A stretch of 64,000 nt of DNA from Natronorubrum tibetense GA33 (GCF_000383975.1 NZ_KB913017.1:3993513-4057512), one strand, 5' to 3'. Counted from the first letter of the stretch, positions 49,978 to 59,211 are shown. Notes: generated from the sequence alone by a model not told the origin. Made by a program: numbers and translations.

Positions 49978-50829
49978 ATGCGAACGCCGGCGCAGAACGC
50001 ACATCTGGCACTCCTCCTCGAGGTCGCGGGGACGCCCAAACCGGGCAACGTCGACCGACATCGCGATCTCGAGGACCTGCGGTTCGAACACTTTCTCGCG
50101 GGCGCGGTGGGGGCTCAGCGGGGACTCGAGCAGGCTGCCAACGGCGGCGCGGTCGGTCCCGCGTTCGAGCGCAGCGTCGAAGGGATGGCCGCACAGGGCG
50201 GCGGTAACACCCAGTTCGGGGCGCTCCTGTTGCTCGTCCCGCTCGTTCGGGCCGCTGCTGATGACCTCTCCCAGCCCGTCGTCGAGGCAATTTGTGAGGA
50301 TACCACCGTCGCGGACGCCGCCGGATTCTACCGCGCGTTCGACCACGTCGACGTTTTCGTCGGCGACCCGCCCGCGGAAATGGAACCCCTCGACGTGCGC
50401 CGCGGGAGCGACGCGGTGTCCGCTCTCGAGGAGCGCGGACTGACGCTGTTCGACGTGATGGGCCAGAGCGTCCCCGGGGACGACGTCGCCCGCGAGTGGG
50501 TTCGGGGATTCGAGCGCTCCTTTACCGCCGCCGAACGGCTCGTCGGGGCCGACGGCCCGCTGACGGAGCGCGCCGCGGCCGTCTTCCTCTCCCTGCTCGC
50601 CGAGCGCCCCGATACGCTCGTCGCGACCCGAAGCGGCGAGGCCGTCGCGCAGAAGGTGACCGAGCGCGCCAATGAACTGATCGAGCGAAACGCCCTCGAG
50701 ACCGACCGGGAAACCGTCGAGCGCTTCGCCGACGAACTCGTCGAGCGAGGCGTCAACCCGGGGACGACGGCCGATATCACCGCAGCAGGGTTGTTCATCG
50801 CGCTCGAGCGCGGGGCGATCAGCGTATGA
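49978..50829 (+). CDS. CitG-like protein (triphosphoribosyl-dephospho-CoA synthase family)
   Basis: A 283-residue helical protein. The family motifs are visible: LLLEVAGTPKPGNVDRHRDL (P-K-P-G-N-V-D), GGGNTQFGALLLLVPLVRAA and the C-terminal GVNPGTTADITAAGLFIALE (N-P-G-x-T-A-D-x-x-A). In bacteria it makes the prosthetic group of citrate/malonate lyases; archaea lack those lyases, so the archaeal role differs and is unknown. It is coupled by ATGA overlap to a DUF447 gene. Confidence 0.8.
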   Translation: MRTPAQNAHLALLLEVAGTPKPGNVDRHRDLEDLRFEHFLAGAVGAQRGLEQAANGGAVGPAFERSVEGMAAQGGGNTQFGALLLLVPLVRAAADDLSQPVVEAICEDTTVADAAGFYRAFDHVDVFVGDPPAEMEPLDVRRGSDAVSALEERGLTLFDVMGQSVPGDDVAREWVRGFERSFTAAERLVGADGPLTERAAAVFLSLLAERPDTLVATRSGEAVAQKVTERANELIERNALETDRETVERFADELVERGVNPGTTADITAAGLFIALERGAISV

Positions 50830-51449
50830 GCGGCGACGAACTGTCGCCGAACGGAGATCTCGATGCCGATCCGACCGCCGAGTGGCCCGTCTCCCTGTCG
50901 GGCGTGACCGAATCCGTCGTCGCGACGCTCGGTCCCAACGGCCTGTGGAACCTGGCCGCGCTCGGTCTCTTCGCCGCGGATTCCGGAGACGATTCGATTA
51001 CCGCGCGAACGTGGGGCAACACCCGGACCCGACGCAACTTCCACCGTCAGAGCGAGGGCTACGTCCTGTTCGTCGACGACCCCGTCGTCTTCGCCGACGC
51101 CGCGCTCTCGATCGTCGAGCGCGAGGAGCCTGTCCTCAAGTCCGCACACGCGTGGGCGCGTGTCTCGGTCGAGCGAATCGACTCGGGGACCGACGACGGG
51201 ACCGACTGGGAGCAGTGGGCGCTTCGCCCCGTCGAGTCCGCCGTCGAGACCGAGACGGTGCCGACGATCGACCGCGGCTTCGCGGCCGTCGTCGAGGCAA
51301 CCGTCGCCGCCTCCCGCCTCGACGTCGCGGGCTACGACGAGGACGAACTGCGCGAGCGACTCGCGTACTTCGCTGCCGTCGTCGACCGCGCCGGGAGTCC
51401 GCGCGAACGCGAGGCGCTCGAGCGCGTTCGCGAGCACTCCGCGTGGTGA
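50826..51449 (+). CDS. DUF447 family protein (flavin-reductase-like fold)
   Basis: A 207-residue protein. LSGVTESVVATLGPNGLWNL opens a split barrel, TWGNTRTRRNFHRQSEGYVL matches the DUF447 region with the conserved N-T-x-x-x-x-N, and RGFAAVVEATVAASRLDVAG plus the C-terminal helices are family features. DUF447 proteins are widespread in methanogens and haloarchaea, often beside CitG-like genes, as here. They may act together on a cofactor; this is inference. Confidence 0.8.
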   Translation: MSGDELSPNGDLDADPTAEWPVSLSGVTESVVATLGPNGLWNLAALGLFAADSGDDSITARTWGNTRTRRNFHRQSEGYVLFVDDPVVFADAALSIVEREEPVLKSAHAWARVSVERIDSGTDDGTDWEQWALRPVESAVETETVPTIDRGFAAVVEATVAASRLDVAGYDEDELRERLAYFAAVVDRAGSPREREALERVREHSAW

Positions 51450-51568
51450 GGTAACCGGGTCGGTCGTCGACGTGCAACTCGGCGATCGACTACCGGACGA
51501 CCGAGCAAAAAACAGCTATCGGTACTGCCGGTGGTTACGACCGACCACGGTCGCTTTGCTCGACGAGT

Positions 51569-52579
51569 TCAGGCCAGATCGCTCTCGGCGTCCCCGGCCA
51601 CCTCGGGCGCCTCGTCGGTATCCGGCTGCTCCTCGTCGATCGGTTCGTTTCGCTCCGCCTTGTCGACGACCTCACGGAACTTCTCGGAGCGCTCCGAGAT
51701 CGCATCCGCCGTCTCCTGGTCAGGAATCTGGTCTCGCTGCTCGATGAGGAAGGTCGTGATCACGACCGTCTTCACCCACGGCTTGACGATCCCGGTGTGG
51801 ACGATTGCGACACCTCCCAGGACCAGCAGCCAGGAAAACGCCTCGAGCGTCGCCGGGAGAACGTCGAGTACAACCGAAACCGGTGCCAACAGCGTGAGGA
51901 GCACGAACGAGAGCGCGTACATACCGAGGACCATCACCAGCGTCGATCCGAGCACCATCTTCCAGGTCTTCCCGTACAGCACGATCCCGTCACGTGCCGA
52001 CTCCCAGCGGTTTTCGTTCCGGTCCATGAACATGTACGCGATGATCGCGTTGTCGAGGTATCGCACCGCCAGCACGACCGATTTCTGGAGCACCGAAATC
52101 AGCGTCTGCAACTGATTCGGGATCGGGATCGGAATCATGTCCTGGATTCGTGCGACAGCTCGGTTGAACTGCTCGAGCACGGCGTCGATCAGTTCGTTGA
52201 CCACGAACAGCCCCGACGCGGAGACGAAGTACTCCTTGACCTGGTTCATCCCGTAACTGATCTGATTCTCCGGTGCCTCACCTTCCTCGACGATGTGTGC
52301 GATGACGGCGACGTGGCCTGTTTTGACCAGATACAGGACGTAGCGTTGTACCAGCCGCCACACGCCCGCGAATATGACGACACTGACGACCATGACGGCG
52401 GCGACGATGAGTAGACTCCACCCACCGTCACCCGCGAGAAACCTGATCGCCAGCCACCCCACGAGCCCGAGATAGACCACGCCGATTATTGCAAACAGTA
52501 CGCCGATGGCAAACTGCAACAACACGTACGGGAGCGTTTTTCTGTATACGCTCGTTGCCTCTCTGAAATGTAATACCAT
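51569..52579 (-). CDS. Conserved haloarchaeal membrane protein
   Basis: A 336-residue protein with about six transmembrane spans (LPYVLLQFAIGVLFAIIGVV, WSLLIVAAVMVVSVVIFAGV, SVLQKSVVLAVRYLDNAIIA, KMVLGSTLVMVLGMYALSFV, EAFSWLLVLGGVAIVHTGIV) and an acidic cytoplasmic tail (AERNEPIDEEQPDTDEAPEV). A cytoplasmic loop has YLVKTGHVAVIAHIVEEGEA. It resembles haloarchaeal multi-pass families of unknown function. AT-rich promoter sequence lies just upstream (52580-52640). Confidence 0.7.
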   Translation of the reverse strand: MVLHFREATSVYRKTLPYVLLQFAIGVLFAIIGVVYLGLVGWLAIRFLAGDGGWSLLIVAAVMVVSVVIFAGVWRLVQRYVLYLVKTGHVAVIAHIVEEGEAPENQISYGMNQVKEYFVSASGLFVVNELIDAVLEQFNRAVARIQDMIPIPIPNQLQTLISVLQKSVVLAVRYLDNAIIAYMFMDRNENRWESARDGIVLYGKTWKMVLGSTLVMVLGMYALSFVLLTLLAPVSVVLDVLPATLEAFSWLLVLGGVAIVHTGIVKPWVKTVVITTFLIEQRDQIPDQETADAISERSEKFREVVDKAERNEPIDEEQPDTDEAPEVAGDAESDLA

Positions 52580-52733
52580 CGAGACTAACTCGAGGTTATA
52601 CTAATTTAAAGTTACCGATAGTAACTATGTTCATGTTATGCGAACGGTGAGATAGATCCGTCCGTTAATTCCAAGTACGAACAAACCGACAGTCACGTCG
52701 ACTGATCTACAGGGGCCGGCCGTGTACGTTCGA

Positions 52734-52759
52734 GCGTTTCGCGACCGGTTGCGAAACGC
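52734..52759. repeat. Perfect palindrome
   Basis: GCGTTTCGC (52734-52742), loop GACCGGTT, GCGAAACGC (52751-52759). It is a 9-bp stem immediately before the larger imperfect palindrome and may be part of the same element end. Confidence 0.6.
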
Positions 52760-52795
52760 GAACTGCCGCTCCCGTCCCGGAAGAAACGCAGTGAA

Positions 52796-52854
52796 CTACC
52801 CCACCCTACTCGCTCACGGCTTGCGCCGTTCGCTCCTTGAGGAAGGGGATGTAG
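52796..52854. repeat. Imperfect 59-base palindrome, possible solitary insertion-sequence end
   Basis: CTACCCC at the left pairs loosely with GGGGATGTAG at the right, and the centre GCTCACGGC-TTGC-GCCGTTCGC forms the tip. GC-rich subterminal palindromes of this type are found at the ends of haloarchaeal IS200/IS605-type elements; no transposase gene is next to it, so it would be a remnant. This assignment rests on recollection of such ends. Confidence 0.45.
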
Positions 52855-52895
52855 CGCCTAATTCCAGTTAATCGAATTTCCTGTAATATATTCAT

Positions 52896-53012
52896 CTAAG
52901 TCTCGACCGGATGCAGAAATTGAAACACGTCCTCTGATTTGGCTTCCAAATTATTGTGAAGGTAAAATAATGCGTCTTCGTACGCCTTCTGTTCTTCATC
53001 GATATCGCTCAT
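52896..53012 (-). CDS. Possible 38-residue acidic protein
   Basis: MSDIDEEQKAYEDALFYLHN, followed by NLEAKSEDVFQFLHPVET and a TAG stop. The sequence is acidic and helical, in AT-rich DNA unlike its neighbours. It could be the 5' remainder of a gene truncated by the adjacent palindromic element. Short, so chance occurrence cannot be excluded. Confidence 0.3.
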   Translation of the reverse strand: MSDIDEEQKAYEDALFYLHNNLEAKSEDVFQFLHPVET

Positions 53013-53133
53013 AGAGATCTGTTTGACTGAGATGACAATAATACAGCGGTGGTCCACAATTTGATCCTAACGTCTATACTGCAGCATCAGCGGAAATGGT
53101 GCGTTATAAGAGTCTCTAGAAAGAATCCCCTCT

Positions 53134-53328
53134 ATGGCAATCAAACCGGCCTATGTCAAGAAGACCGGGAACCTCCTCCTGGAGCGCTACCCGGAGGCGT
53201 TCACGACCGACTTCGAACAGAACAAAGACAGCGTCACGAAGCTCACCAACGTCGAGTCCAAGGGTGTCCGCAACCGCATCGCCGGCTACGTCACCCGGAA
53301 GAAAAGCGCCCAGACGGCCACCGCGTAA
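53134..53328 (+). CDS. rps17e: Ribosomal protein eS17
   Basis: A 64-residue protein: MAIKPAYVKKTGNLLLERYP, TTDFEQNKDSVTKLTNVESK, GVRNRIAGYVTRKK. The archaeal/eukaryotic small-subunit protein S17e at normal archaeal length. A TATA-like GTTATAAG lies about 27 bases before the ATG, indicating a leaderless transcript. Followed by asd after 160 bases. Confidence 0.96.
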   Translation: MAIKPAYVKKTGNLLLERYPEAFTTDFEQNKDSVTKLTNVESKGVRNRIAGYVTRKKSAQTATA

Positions 53329-53488
53329 GCTCGCTTTTGTCCTCGAGTTCCTATCGTCGTGAGCGACGGCACTGGTGACCGACACGATCGAATCGTAGCC
53401 GACACGACGGGGTGTTCGTCTCTCGCTGACAGTTGCTGTGCGACGGAAACCCAAACGGTTTTGCGCACACAACTCGGAGTCCGGGAAA

Positions 53489-54523
53489 ATGGCAGTACGA
53501 GTTGGCCTCCTCGGTGCGACCGGTGCCGTCGGACAGCGACTGATTCAGCTTCTCGACCCCCACCCGGAGTTCGAGATTGCCGCATTGACCGCGAGTGAAT
53601 CCAGCGCCGGGAAGAGCTACCGGCAGGCCGCGAAGTGGCGCGTCGATAGCCCCATTCCGACGGACGTCGCGGAGATGACCGTCGTCGAAACCGACCCCAA
53701 CGAGGTGCCGGACGACGTCGACCTCATCTTCTCGTCGCTCCCCTCGAGCATCGGGGCCGAGGTCGAGCCCGGCTTCTGTGAGGCCGGTTACGTCGTCTCG
53801 TCGAACTCCTCGAACGGCCGGATGGACGACGATATCCCGCTGGTCGTCCCCGAAGTCAACGCCGATCACCTCGACCTGCTCGAGGTCCAGCGCGACGAGC
53901 GCGGCTGGGACGGCGCGATGGTGAAAAATCCCAACTGCTCGACGATTACCTTCGTCCCCACGCTCGCCGCGCTGGCCGAGTTCGGCTTAGAGAAGGTTCA
54001 CGTCGCGACTCTCCAGGCCGTCTCCGGCGCGGGCTACGATGGCGTCAGCTCGATGGAGATCATCGACAACGCCATCCCCCACATCGGCAGCGAGGAGGAC
54101 AAACTCGAGACGGAGTCCAGAAAGCTCCTCGGCAGCTTCGACGGCGCCGAACTGAGTCACAACGAGATGGAGGTCGCAGCCTCGTGTAACCGCATTCCGA
54201 CGATCGACGGCCACCTCGAGAACGTCTGGGTCGAGACTGAAGACGACCTGACCCCCGACGCGGCCGCCGAAGCGATGCGTGAGTACCCGTCGCTCGACCT
54301 TCGCTCCTCCCCCGACCCGCTCATCCACGTCTTCGAGGAGCCCGACCGTCCACAGCCGCGGATGGACCGCTCGCTCGGCGACGGCATGGCCATCGCCGCG
54401 GGCGGACTCCGTGAGTCCGCCTTCGGACTGCAGTACAACTGTCTCGCCCACAACACCATCCGCGGTGCCGCCGGCGCGAGCGTGCTGAACGGCGAACTGC
54501 TGCTCGAGAACGGCTACCTCTAA
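53489..54523 (+). CDS. asd: Aspartate-semialdehyde dehydrogenase
   Basis: A 344-residue enzyme reducing aspartyl phosphate to the semialdehyde for lysine, threonine and methionine synthesis. GLLGATGAVGQRLIQLL is the NADP-binding loop; MVKNPNCSTITFVPTL contains the catalytic Cys; LQAVSGAGYDG and the His-containing ELSHNEMEVAASCNRIP block match the archaeal/fungal branch. ATG 53489 is the family start, after non-native upstream sequence. Confidence 0.95.
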   Translation: MAVRVGLLGATGAVGQRLIQLLDPHPEFEIAALTASESSAGKSYRQAAKWRVDSPIPTDVAEMTVVETDPNEVPDDVDLIFSSLPSSIGAEVEPGFCEAGYVVSSNSSNGRMDDDIPLVVPEVNADHLDLLEVQRDERGWDGAMVKNPNCSTITFVPTLAALAEFGLEKVHVATLQAVSGAGYDGVSSMEIIDNAIPHIGSEEDKLETESRKLLGSFDGAELSHNEMEVAASCNRIPTIDGHLENVWVETEDDLTPDAAAEAMREYPSLDLRSSPDPLIHVFEEPDRPQPRMDRSLGDGMAIAAGGLRESAFGLQYNCLAHNTIRGAAGASVLNGELLLENGYL

Positions 54524-54596
54524 GCCGTTTTCACTCAGTTATTAGTAATTTCTTCGCGATCGCTCCTGTGTGGTTTGGCAGGGCGAACAAGTACGG

Positions 54597-55043
54597 ATGG
54601 GCCCAACGGAGCGTATGCTTCCCGTGATCTCCGATCCAGAATCCCTGACACCAGGTTCCGCGACCCGGTCGACGGGATCCGCCGAGAAGACTGAGCGAGC
54701 GTTCGATCTGCTCGCCGATTGGCGTCGTCGGGCCGTCCTCGAGTATCTCGACGACCACGACGGGCCGGTCTCGCTCTCCGACCTGGCGGACCACGTCACC
54801 CTCGAGGAACAGGGTCAGACCCGCGGTACGGTCGCGGGCTGTGGCGACGCGTTACTCGGGACGCGACGACGCGTTCGGATCTCGCTTCGCCACCACCACG
54901 TGCCGAAGCTCGCGGCGGCCGACGCCGTCGAGTTCGACCTCGAGGCGAACGCCGTCTCCGTTCGAGAAACGGGTGCCGATCTGCTCGCTCGACTGGAGGC
55001 GACCGCCGAGGAGCGTGGCGGCTGCAAGCACCACGTCCAGTAG
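54597..55043 (+). CDS. DUF7344-like winged-helix protein
   Basis: A 148-residue protein (start uncertain: ATG 54597 or 54615, or GTG 54570). AFDLLADWRRRAVLEYLDDH is the haloarchaeal DUF7344 opening, and VSLSDLADHVTLEEQG with ISLRHHHVPKLAAADAVEFD completes a winged-helix fold. Probable transcriptional regulator. The GCKHHV C-terminus is unusual. It precedes a TrmB-type regulator by 23 bases on the same strand. Confidence 0.75.
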   Translation: MGPTERMLPVISDPESLTPGSATRSTGSAEKTERAFDLLADWRRRAVLEYLDDHDGPVSLSDLADHVTLEEQGQTRGTVAGCGDALLGTRRRVRISLRHHHVPKLAAADAVEFDLEANAVSVRETGADLLARLEATAEERGGCKHHVQ

Positions 55044-55066
55044 TTAGCCGAAAAACACACGGAACG

Positions 55067-55864
55067 ATGCCTACTGAGGAGCAGGCGGTACAGCTCCTGG
55101 TCGAACTGGGGCTCACCGAATACGAAGCTCGCTGTTTCGTCGCGCTTTCGCGCGTCTCGACGGCGACGGCATCGGAGATCGCCACCCTTTCGGACGTGCC
55201 GCGCTCGCGGGTCTACGACGCGGTCGACCGGTTGCACCGGCGAGGGTTAGTCGACATCCAGCAGTCCGAGCCGCGCGAGTACAGAGCGATTTCGAAGGCT
55301 GCCGCGCTCGAGTCCCTCAAAGAACGGTACGATACGACGCTCGAGGCGACCGACGACGCCCTCTCGAAACTCCGCTGTTCGAACGACGGAGACGACTTGG
55401 AGGAGAGCGGAGTGTGGGCGATCGCCGACCACGATCGCGTCACCGATCAAGTCGGTCGCTTCCTCGAGGAAGCGACCGACGAGGTCTACGCGCTTCTCGC
55501 CGATGAGAGCGCGCTCGATCGACAGTTTCTCGGGAAACTCGCCGCAGCGAGCGAACGCGGTGTCGACACGCGGGTCGAAGTCCCTTCCGAGGAGATCAAA
55601 GCACGAGTGCTGGACGTCACACCGGAGACCACCGTCACGGTCACGGACCTCGCAGACGACCCGGCTTCGCTGAACGTCAAACGCCTCGGTCGAATCGTCA
55701 TGGTCGATCGCCGATCCGTCCTGCTCGCTGCGGTCGCAGACCGAACCCGTCCGGGACAGGTCGAAGAGATGGCGATCTGGGCCAGCGGACCGGACCACGG
55801 GCTGGTCGTCGGCCTTCGACACGTTCTCGGGGCGCGAATCGACTCACAGGATGTCTTCGTCTGA
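55067..55864 (+). CDS. TrmB-family transcriptional regulator
   Basis: A 265-residue protein. The N-terminal winged helix is TrmB-like: AVQLLVELGLTEYEARCFVA, SRVSTATASEIATLSDVPRS, RVYDAVDRLHRRGLVDIQQS. The coiled segment LESLKERYDTTLEATDDALS leads to a C-terminal domain of the HKD/phospholipase-like type used as effector-binding region (DEVYALLADESALDRQFLGK). Haloarchaeal TrmB proteins often control sugar metabolism; the target is unknown here. The start is ATG 55067, the first codon of the conserved helix. Confidence 0.85.
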   Translation: MPTEEQAVQLLVELGLTEYEARCFVALSRVSTATASEIATLSDVPRSRVYDAVDRLHRRGLVDIQQSEPREYRAISKAAALESLKERYDTTLEATDDALSKLRCSNDGDDLEESGVWAIADHDRVTDQVGRFLEEATDEVYALLADESALDRQFLGKLAAASERGVDTRVEVPSEEIKARVLDVTPETTVTVTDLADDPASLNVKRLGRIVMVDRRSVLLAAVADRTRPGQVEEMAIWASGPDHGLVVGLRHVLGARIDSQDVFV

Positions 55865-55908
55865 AGCGATCCCCATCCCTCGGGTCCGATCCGGCACTCA
55901 CCGCGAAC

Positions 55909-56340
55909 TCAGGCGTCCGTCTGCGGCAGTGCGACGACCGGAACGGACGCTTCCTTGACCATCCGCCGTGCAACGTCGCCGGTGAGGAGTTCCGCCAGCC
56001 GATTCCCCTCTCGAGCCGTGAAGACGACAGCATCGGCGTCTCGGTCCTCCGCTTCGGCGAAGATTCGCTCGACGACATCGGTACCGTAGAGCACGTCCGT
56101 CTCGACCGTCGCATCGGTCGTCTCGAGCGTCCGTCGGATCCGCTCGAAAATTTCGTCGGCGTACTCCTCCCGCTGTTCCATGGGTGCCTTGTCGATCCCG
56201 CCGCCCGACTTTTCGATCACGTTGACCGCGATGACCGCACTGCTCGAGGTCAGATGCGGGGCGAGCGCCGCAGCCGTCTGCTCGCCGTCGTCCGGATCCG
56301 CCGCCGGGACGACGACCGTACCGTCGAAGGTGAGCGTCAT
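55909..56340 (-). CDS. Universal stress protein A family
   Basis: A 143-residue protein. It has a UspA-like alpha/beta pattern: VVVPAADPDDGEQTAAALAP, AVIAVNVIEKSGGGIDKAPM, and VERIFAEAEDRDADAVVFTA. The ATP-binding G-x2-G-x9-G-S/T motif is poor: the expected segment reads REGNRLAELLTGDVARRMVK, with the last part matching G-D-V-A-R-x-M-V-K-x-A-x-x-P-V. Likely a stress-related protein with altered nucleotide binding. Confidence 0.8.
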   Translation of the reverse strand: MTLTFDGTVVVPAADPDDGEQTAAALAPHLTSSSAVIAVNVIEKSGGGIDKAPMEQREEYADEIFERIRRTLETTDATVETDVLYGTDVVERIFAEAEDRDADAVVFTAREGNRLAELLTGDVARRMVKEASVPVVALPQTDA

Positions 56341-56478
56341 CGGGACGCCTCCGTACGCTCGGTCCCTCGTTCACGGCTGCTCGTCGCATCGAAGCGTGGG
56401 GTCGGTGACAGCGTCATACCCGAGATTCGAGCCGGCCACTGAAAAAACTGCAGTCGAAGGAGTCGGCCGGTAGCCGGC

Positions 56479-57450
56479 TCAGGGACGCACCTGATTCCGG
56501 AGCTCCGCCTCCGAGTCCTCGCCGAATCGCCGGGCGTTTTCGGCGACGATATCGGCGAGTCGCTCGTAGTACTCGGGGGTGTGGCCCGCGTTGTGGGGCG
56601 TGATCTGGACGTTCTCGAGCGTCCACAGCGGATGTTCCTCTGGGAGCGGTTCGGGATCAGTGACGTCCAGCGAGGCGCCGCGGATCCAACTCGAGCGCAG
56701 CGCCGCCACGAGCGCGTCGGTGTCGACGACCGGGCCGCGGGCGACGTTGACGAGCACCGCGTCGGGATCCATCGTCACGAACTCGTCGTGGCCGATCAGC
56801 CCGCGAGTGGTCTCGGTGAGCGGACACGCGAGCACGAGGTAGTCCGTCCGCGCGAGCGCGTCGTCGAACCCGTCGTCGTCGAAGCCGATCACCTCGTCCG
56901 TCGGCCCACCCTTTTCGGGCGAGTACCGAACCCCGATCGTCTCGACGCCGAACGGCTCGAGTCGTTCCGCGACGGCCTCCCCGATCGCGCCGAGTCCCAC
57001 GATCGTTACCGTCGATCCCTGCAACTCGAAGGCCTGATAGTGGCGCCACTCCCGTCGATCCTGTCGGCGCGCGCCCACATGGAACCGGCGCGTGTACCGG
57101 AGGATCGCCCCGAGGACGTGTTCGCCGATGTTGGGACCGTGCACGCCGGAGGCGTTCGTGACCGCCACACCGCGTTCTTCGAGTTGCTCGAGCGGGAGGT
57201 GGCCCGTCCCCGCGTAGGCACAGGCGAAGACCTCGAGGTTTTCGGCGGCCTCGAGGAGGTCCTCGTCGAGGGTCATCCCGGTGACGAACCGGGCGGTTTC
57301 GATCGCTTCGCGCTCCTCGGTGGGCGTCCGCGCGAGTTCGACCGTCTGCTTCGGGAGTCGCTCGCGGATCGCGGCGGCGTACTGTTCGACCGGCATACCG
57401 TGGGTTCCCGTCCGAAGAACGAGGACGTCTGCTGCGTCGCGAGTACTCAT
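56479..57450 (-). CDS. D-isomer-specific 2-hydroxyacid dehydrogenase
   Basis: A 323-residue NAD(P)-dependent dehydrogenase. VTIVGLGAIGEAVAERLEPF is the Rossmann loop. Catalytic residues: Arg in LVNVARGPVVDTDAL, Glu in SLDVTDPEPLPEEHPLW, His in ITPHNAGHTPE. The substrate cannot be told from sequence (phosphoglycerate, glyoxylate/hydroxypyruvate type). The start at ATG 57450 is preferred; the earlier one adds nine residues. Divergent from the geranylgeranyl-reductase-like gene. Confidence 0.9.
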   Translation of the reverse strand: MSTRDAADVLVLRTGTHGMPVEQYAAAIRERLPKQTVELARTPTEEREAIETARFVTGMTLDEDLLEAAENLEVFACAYAGTGHLPLEQLEERGVAVTNASGVHGPNIGEHVLGAILRYTRRFHVGARRQDRREWRHYQAFELQGSTVTIVGLGAIGEAVAERLEPFGVETIGVRYSPEKGGPTDEVIGFDDDGFDDALARTDYLVLACPLTETTRGLIGHDEFVTMDPDAVLVNVARGPVVDTDALVAALRSSWIRGASLDVTDPEPLPEEHPLWTLENVQITPHNAGHTPEYYERLADIVAENARRFGEDSEAELRNQVRP

Positions 57451-57644
57451 GTCCGTGGCGTCGGTCGGTGCGATCAAAAGCGTTCGTCTCCCGGAACGAG
57501 TCTCGAGGGGCCACTGCGGGTGACACAGGCCGGATACACGGATCGCCGACCCGCACCGAACGGCCGATCGTCACCCCTCGACATCGGTTCCCCCATCGGG
57601 ACGTTCAGGCAATTTAATAATGGGCCGTTGAGTTCCAACGGAGT

Positions 57645-59036
57645 ATGGAACGCGTAGACGTCGCGATCGTCGGTGGCGGCCCCGCTGGGGCATCCGCGGC
57701 CGAACGGGCCGCGGCACACGGTGCCGAGACCGTCCTCTTCGAGCAGGGCGTCCCACGGGAGGACCGCGACGACATCGGTCCGGACTCGACCGACGCCGCC
57801 GGCATGCTCGATTACTGGATCGACATCATGGATATCGACTACCGGGAGATTCCCGACGAGGTCATTCACCGTGAGCTCGAGGCGACCGAGTTCGTCGGTC
57901 CCAACAGCCGCGTCGAACTACGGACGACCGGGATGGAAGCCAGCTACCCGAAGTTCGGCTACACTTTCCACCGCGCACGGATGGACGACTGGCTCCACGA
58001 GCGCGCCGAAGACGCCGGGGCCGACCTTCGTGTCGGGACGGGTGTCAAAGACCTCGAGACCGACCTGCGCGCCGACAGCGCGAAGGGACCCATCCACACG
58101 CTGACCCTCTCCGACGGCGACCAGCTCGAAGCCCAGTACGTCGTCCTCGCCGACGGCCCGCAGCGACGGATCACCCTCGACGCGCTGGACCAGTTTACAG
58201 CACCCGGCCGCAGCGTCTCGGACCACCTCTCGCCGCCGAAAGCCAACCACATCGCCTACCAGGAGTATCGGGAGTTCCCACCCGAGCTGTTCGAAGAGTT
58301 CGAAGACACCCTCAAGTTCTGGTGGGGCTACATGCCCGGCGAGACCGCCTACCCGTGGGTGTTCCCCAACGACGGCACGGTCGCTCGCGTCGGCCTGACG
58401 ATGCCGATCGGGATGGAACTCGAGGACGTGACGAACCCGGGCGCGTACAAACTCCTGCGACCGGACGACGACCGATTGCCCTCCGGGTCGGAGTACATCC
58501 GCCGCCTGCTCGAACAGGAGTACGGCGACGAGTACGATATCGAGGAGGATATCCCGATCGTCGAGGACCGTGGGAAGTCGAAGGGAACCGAAACGTATCC
58601 CATCTCCTCGACGCGACCGATCGAGTCGCCCGTCGGCGCGAACATCGCCGTCGCCGGCGGCGCGATGGGGACGACCTCGGCCTTCCACGAGGGCGGCTAC
58701 CACGTCGCCGTCCGAACGGGGAAGATCGCCGGCCGACTGGCCGGGACGGACTCGCTCGAGAGCTACAACGACGTCTGGAAGCGCGCCATCGGCGACGAGA
58801 TCCTCCGGAACGTCGCCTTCGCGGACATCGTCAAAGACTACGAGCCCGACGACTGGGACTGGGCGTTCGATACCATCACCGACATGCAGCAGGGGGCCTC
58901 CGGCGGGAACCTGATCAGACGGAGCTACTCGGCCGGTCTCGGTGCCTCGAAGATCATGCTCGCCTACAAGCGACGGAAGTACACCCATCGCAACGGCGGC
59001 TACGTCCAGTTGAAAGAAGACGAGTACTTCTACTGA
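57645..59036 (+). CDS. Geranylgeranyl-reductase family FAD-dependent oxidoreductase
   Basis: A 463-residue flavoprotein. DVAIVGGGPAGASAAERAA is the FAD-binding loop; YVVLADGPQRR, KFWWGYMPGETAYPWVFPND (the C-x-x/YxWxFP substrate-side motif of this family), VARVGLTMPIG, and GANIAVAGGAMGTTSAFHEG (second FAD motif) follow. These enzymes saturate isoprenoid chains of archaeal lipids or quinones. It is longer than the canonical digeranylgeranylglycerophospholipid reductase (about 400), so a paralogue with another isoprenoid substrate is possible. Confidence 0.85.
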   Translation: MERVDVAIVGGGPAGASAAERAAAHGAETVLFEQGVPREDRDDIGPDSTDAAGMLDYWIDIMDIDYREIPDEVIHRELEATEFVGPNSRVELRTTGMEASYPKFGYTFHRARMDDWLHERAEDAGADLRVGTGVKDLETDLRADSAKGPIHTLTLSDGDQLEAQYVVLADGPQRRITLDALDQFTAPGRSVSDHLSPPKANHIAYQEYREFPPELFEEFEDTLKFWWGYMPGETAYPWVFPNDGTVARVGLTMPIGMELEDVTNPGAYKLLRPDDDRLPSGSEYIRRLLEQEYGDEYDIEEDIPIVEDRGKSKGTETYPISSTRPIESPVGANIAVAGGAMGTTSAFHEGGYHVAVRTGKIAGRLAGTDSLESYNDVWKRAIGDEILRNVAFADIVKDYEPDDWDWAFDTITDMQQGASGGNLIRRSYSAGLGASKIMLAYKRRKYTHRNGGYVQLKEDEYFY

Positions 59037-59211
59037 TTCGGTTTCCGACTCGAAATCGCTCAGGACGTGCGCGAACTCGCCGGCCCGGTTCTTTCGCCGA
59101 GTGATTTTTCGCGACTGCGTCCGAACCGCCGGTTCTAACTGTCGACATTGACAGCGCTAATCGCGAGAAAGAGCGACGGAATCAATGAGGACGGACGGAC
59201 GGACGGTCCGT

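Larger units (their letters stand above)
52580..53133. other. Intergenic with palindromes and a possible small gene
   Basis: A 554-base gap before rps17e holding two palindromes (52734-52759 and 52796-52854) and an AT-rich part with a possible 38-codon minus-strand frame (52896-53012). The TATA-like GTTATAAG at 53103-53110 belongs to rps17e. Confidence 0.6.
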
